Assembly: GCA_938023885.1 (NCBI GenBank)
Contig: CALJCU010000578.1
Coordinates: 1 to 5,235 of the forward strand
Direction: 5' to 3'
Length of the DNA stretch: 5,235 nucleotides
Origin: an uncultured Prevotella sp.
GTDB taxonomy: Bacteria > Bacteroidota > Bacteroidia > Bacteroidales > Bacteroidaceae
The position numbers were made by a program, and so were the translations under genes. Positions 5,084 to 5,235 of this stretch are shown piece after piece. The notes under the pieces are model-generated. The model had not been told where the DNA came from. It was given only the letters and a program-made list of their open reading frames with translations, and searched no databases. Position 1 is the first letter of the stretch, and each line of letters starts with the position of its first letter.

Positions 5084-5235
5084 TTAATCTACAAGTGTAA
5101 AATCAGGCATTGTCTTTCCACGATACTGCTCATCAATCATACCCATCTGACGAAGAATTATACCGCGCATTTTGATGGCTGGTCGGAGGCAATAACGCAT
5201 AAATTCATGTCGATTAATATCATCTTCTGTCCTCA
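5084..5235 (-). CDS. C-terminal end of an unrecognised protein, first visible gene of the sulfur operon
   Basis: The reading frame enters from the right edge and gives 49 residues before TAA at 5084-5086. It begins RTEDDINRHEFMRYCLRPAI, continues with KMRGIILRQMGMIDEQYRGK and ends TMPDFTLVD. The tail is basic and helical with one cysteine, and lacks a membrane segment. The next gene's ATG follows after one base, so the two are co-transcribed. In similar layouts the partner of a desulfurase is often a sulfur-using enzyme such as an ATP-pyrophosphatase or PAPS-reductase-like protein. That is only a guess here, because the catalytic part lies outside the window. Confidence 0.8.
   Translation of the reverse strand, partial: RTEDDINRHEFMRYCLRPAIKMRGIILRQMGMIDEQYRGKTMPDFTLVD

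Noticed and set aside
4891..5100. Plus-strand frame of about 69 codons over the cysteine-rich gene
   Set aside because: It is antisense to the 67-aa protein, whose paired CxxC motifs and one-base gene junctions show that the minus strand is coding.

Overview
The window looks like chromosomal DNA of a Bacteroidota bacterium, most likely of the order Bacteroidales (Prevotella-like). This rests on Bacteroidota-type -7 boxes (TAnnTTTG) just upstream of two genes, the near absence of Shine-Dalgarno sequences except before the small heat-shock gene, and the general look of the proteins. The genus is an inference, because no rRNA or other taxonomic marker is present.

Layout from left to right. Positions 1-125 hold the N-terminal 41 codons of a minus-strand gene of unknown function with its own -7 box. 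A divergent intergenic region of about 325 bp follows. It carries a perfect 10-bp inverted repeat, a third related half-site and a near-consensus sigma-54 (-24/-12) promoter that points at an Hsp20/IbpA-type small heat-shock gene (452-880). Two separate rho-independent terminators follow that gene. A short promoter then drives recD2 (RecD-like superfamily 1B DNA helicase, best start 1096), and a small unrecognised gene (3301-3603) begins 3 bp after the recD2 stop. The next roughly 155 bp hold a possible decayed micro-ORF.

The right third (3759-5235) is a minus-strand operon that converges on recD2. In transcription order it has the C-terminal 49 residues of an unrecognised protein, a 67-aa protein with two CxxC pairs, and an IscS/NifS-type cysteine desulfurase with all key residues intact. 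The genes are separated by single bases, so they are almost certainly co-transcribed. A sulfur-transfer or sulfur-modification module is the natural reading, but its product is unknown.

The recD2 side has C/G-rich third codon positions, while the sulfur operon is clearly richer in A/T, so the two blocks may have different histories. The most interesting signals are the sigma-54/enhancer-like architecture upstream of hsp20 and the compact sulfur module with its small cysteine-rich partner. No tRNA, rRNA, CRISPR array or insertion sequence was seen.
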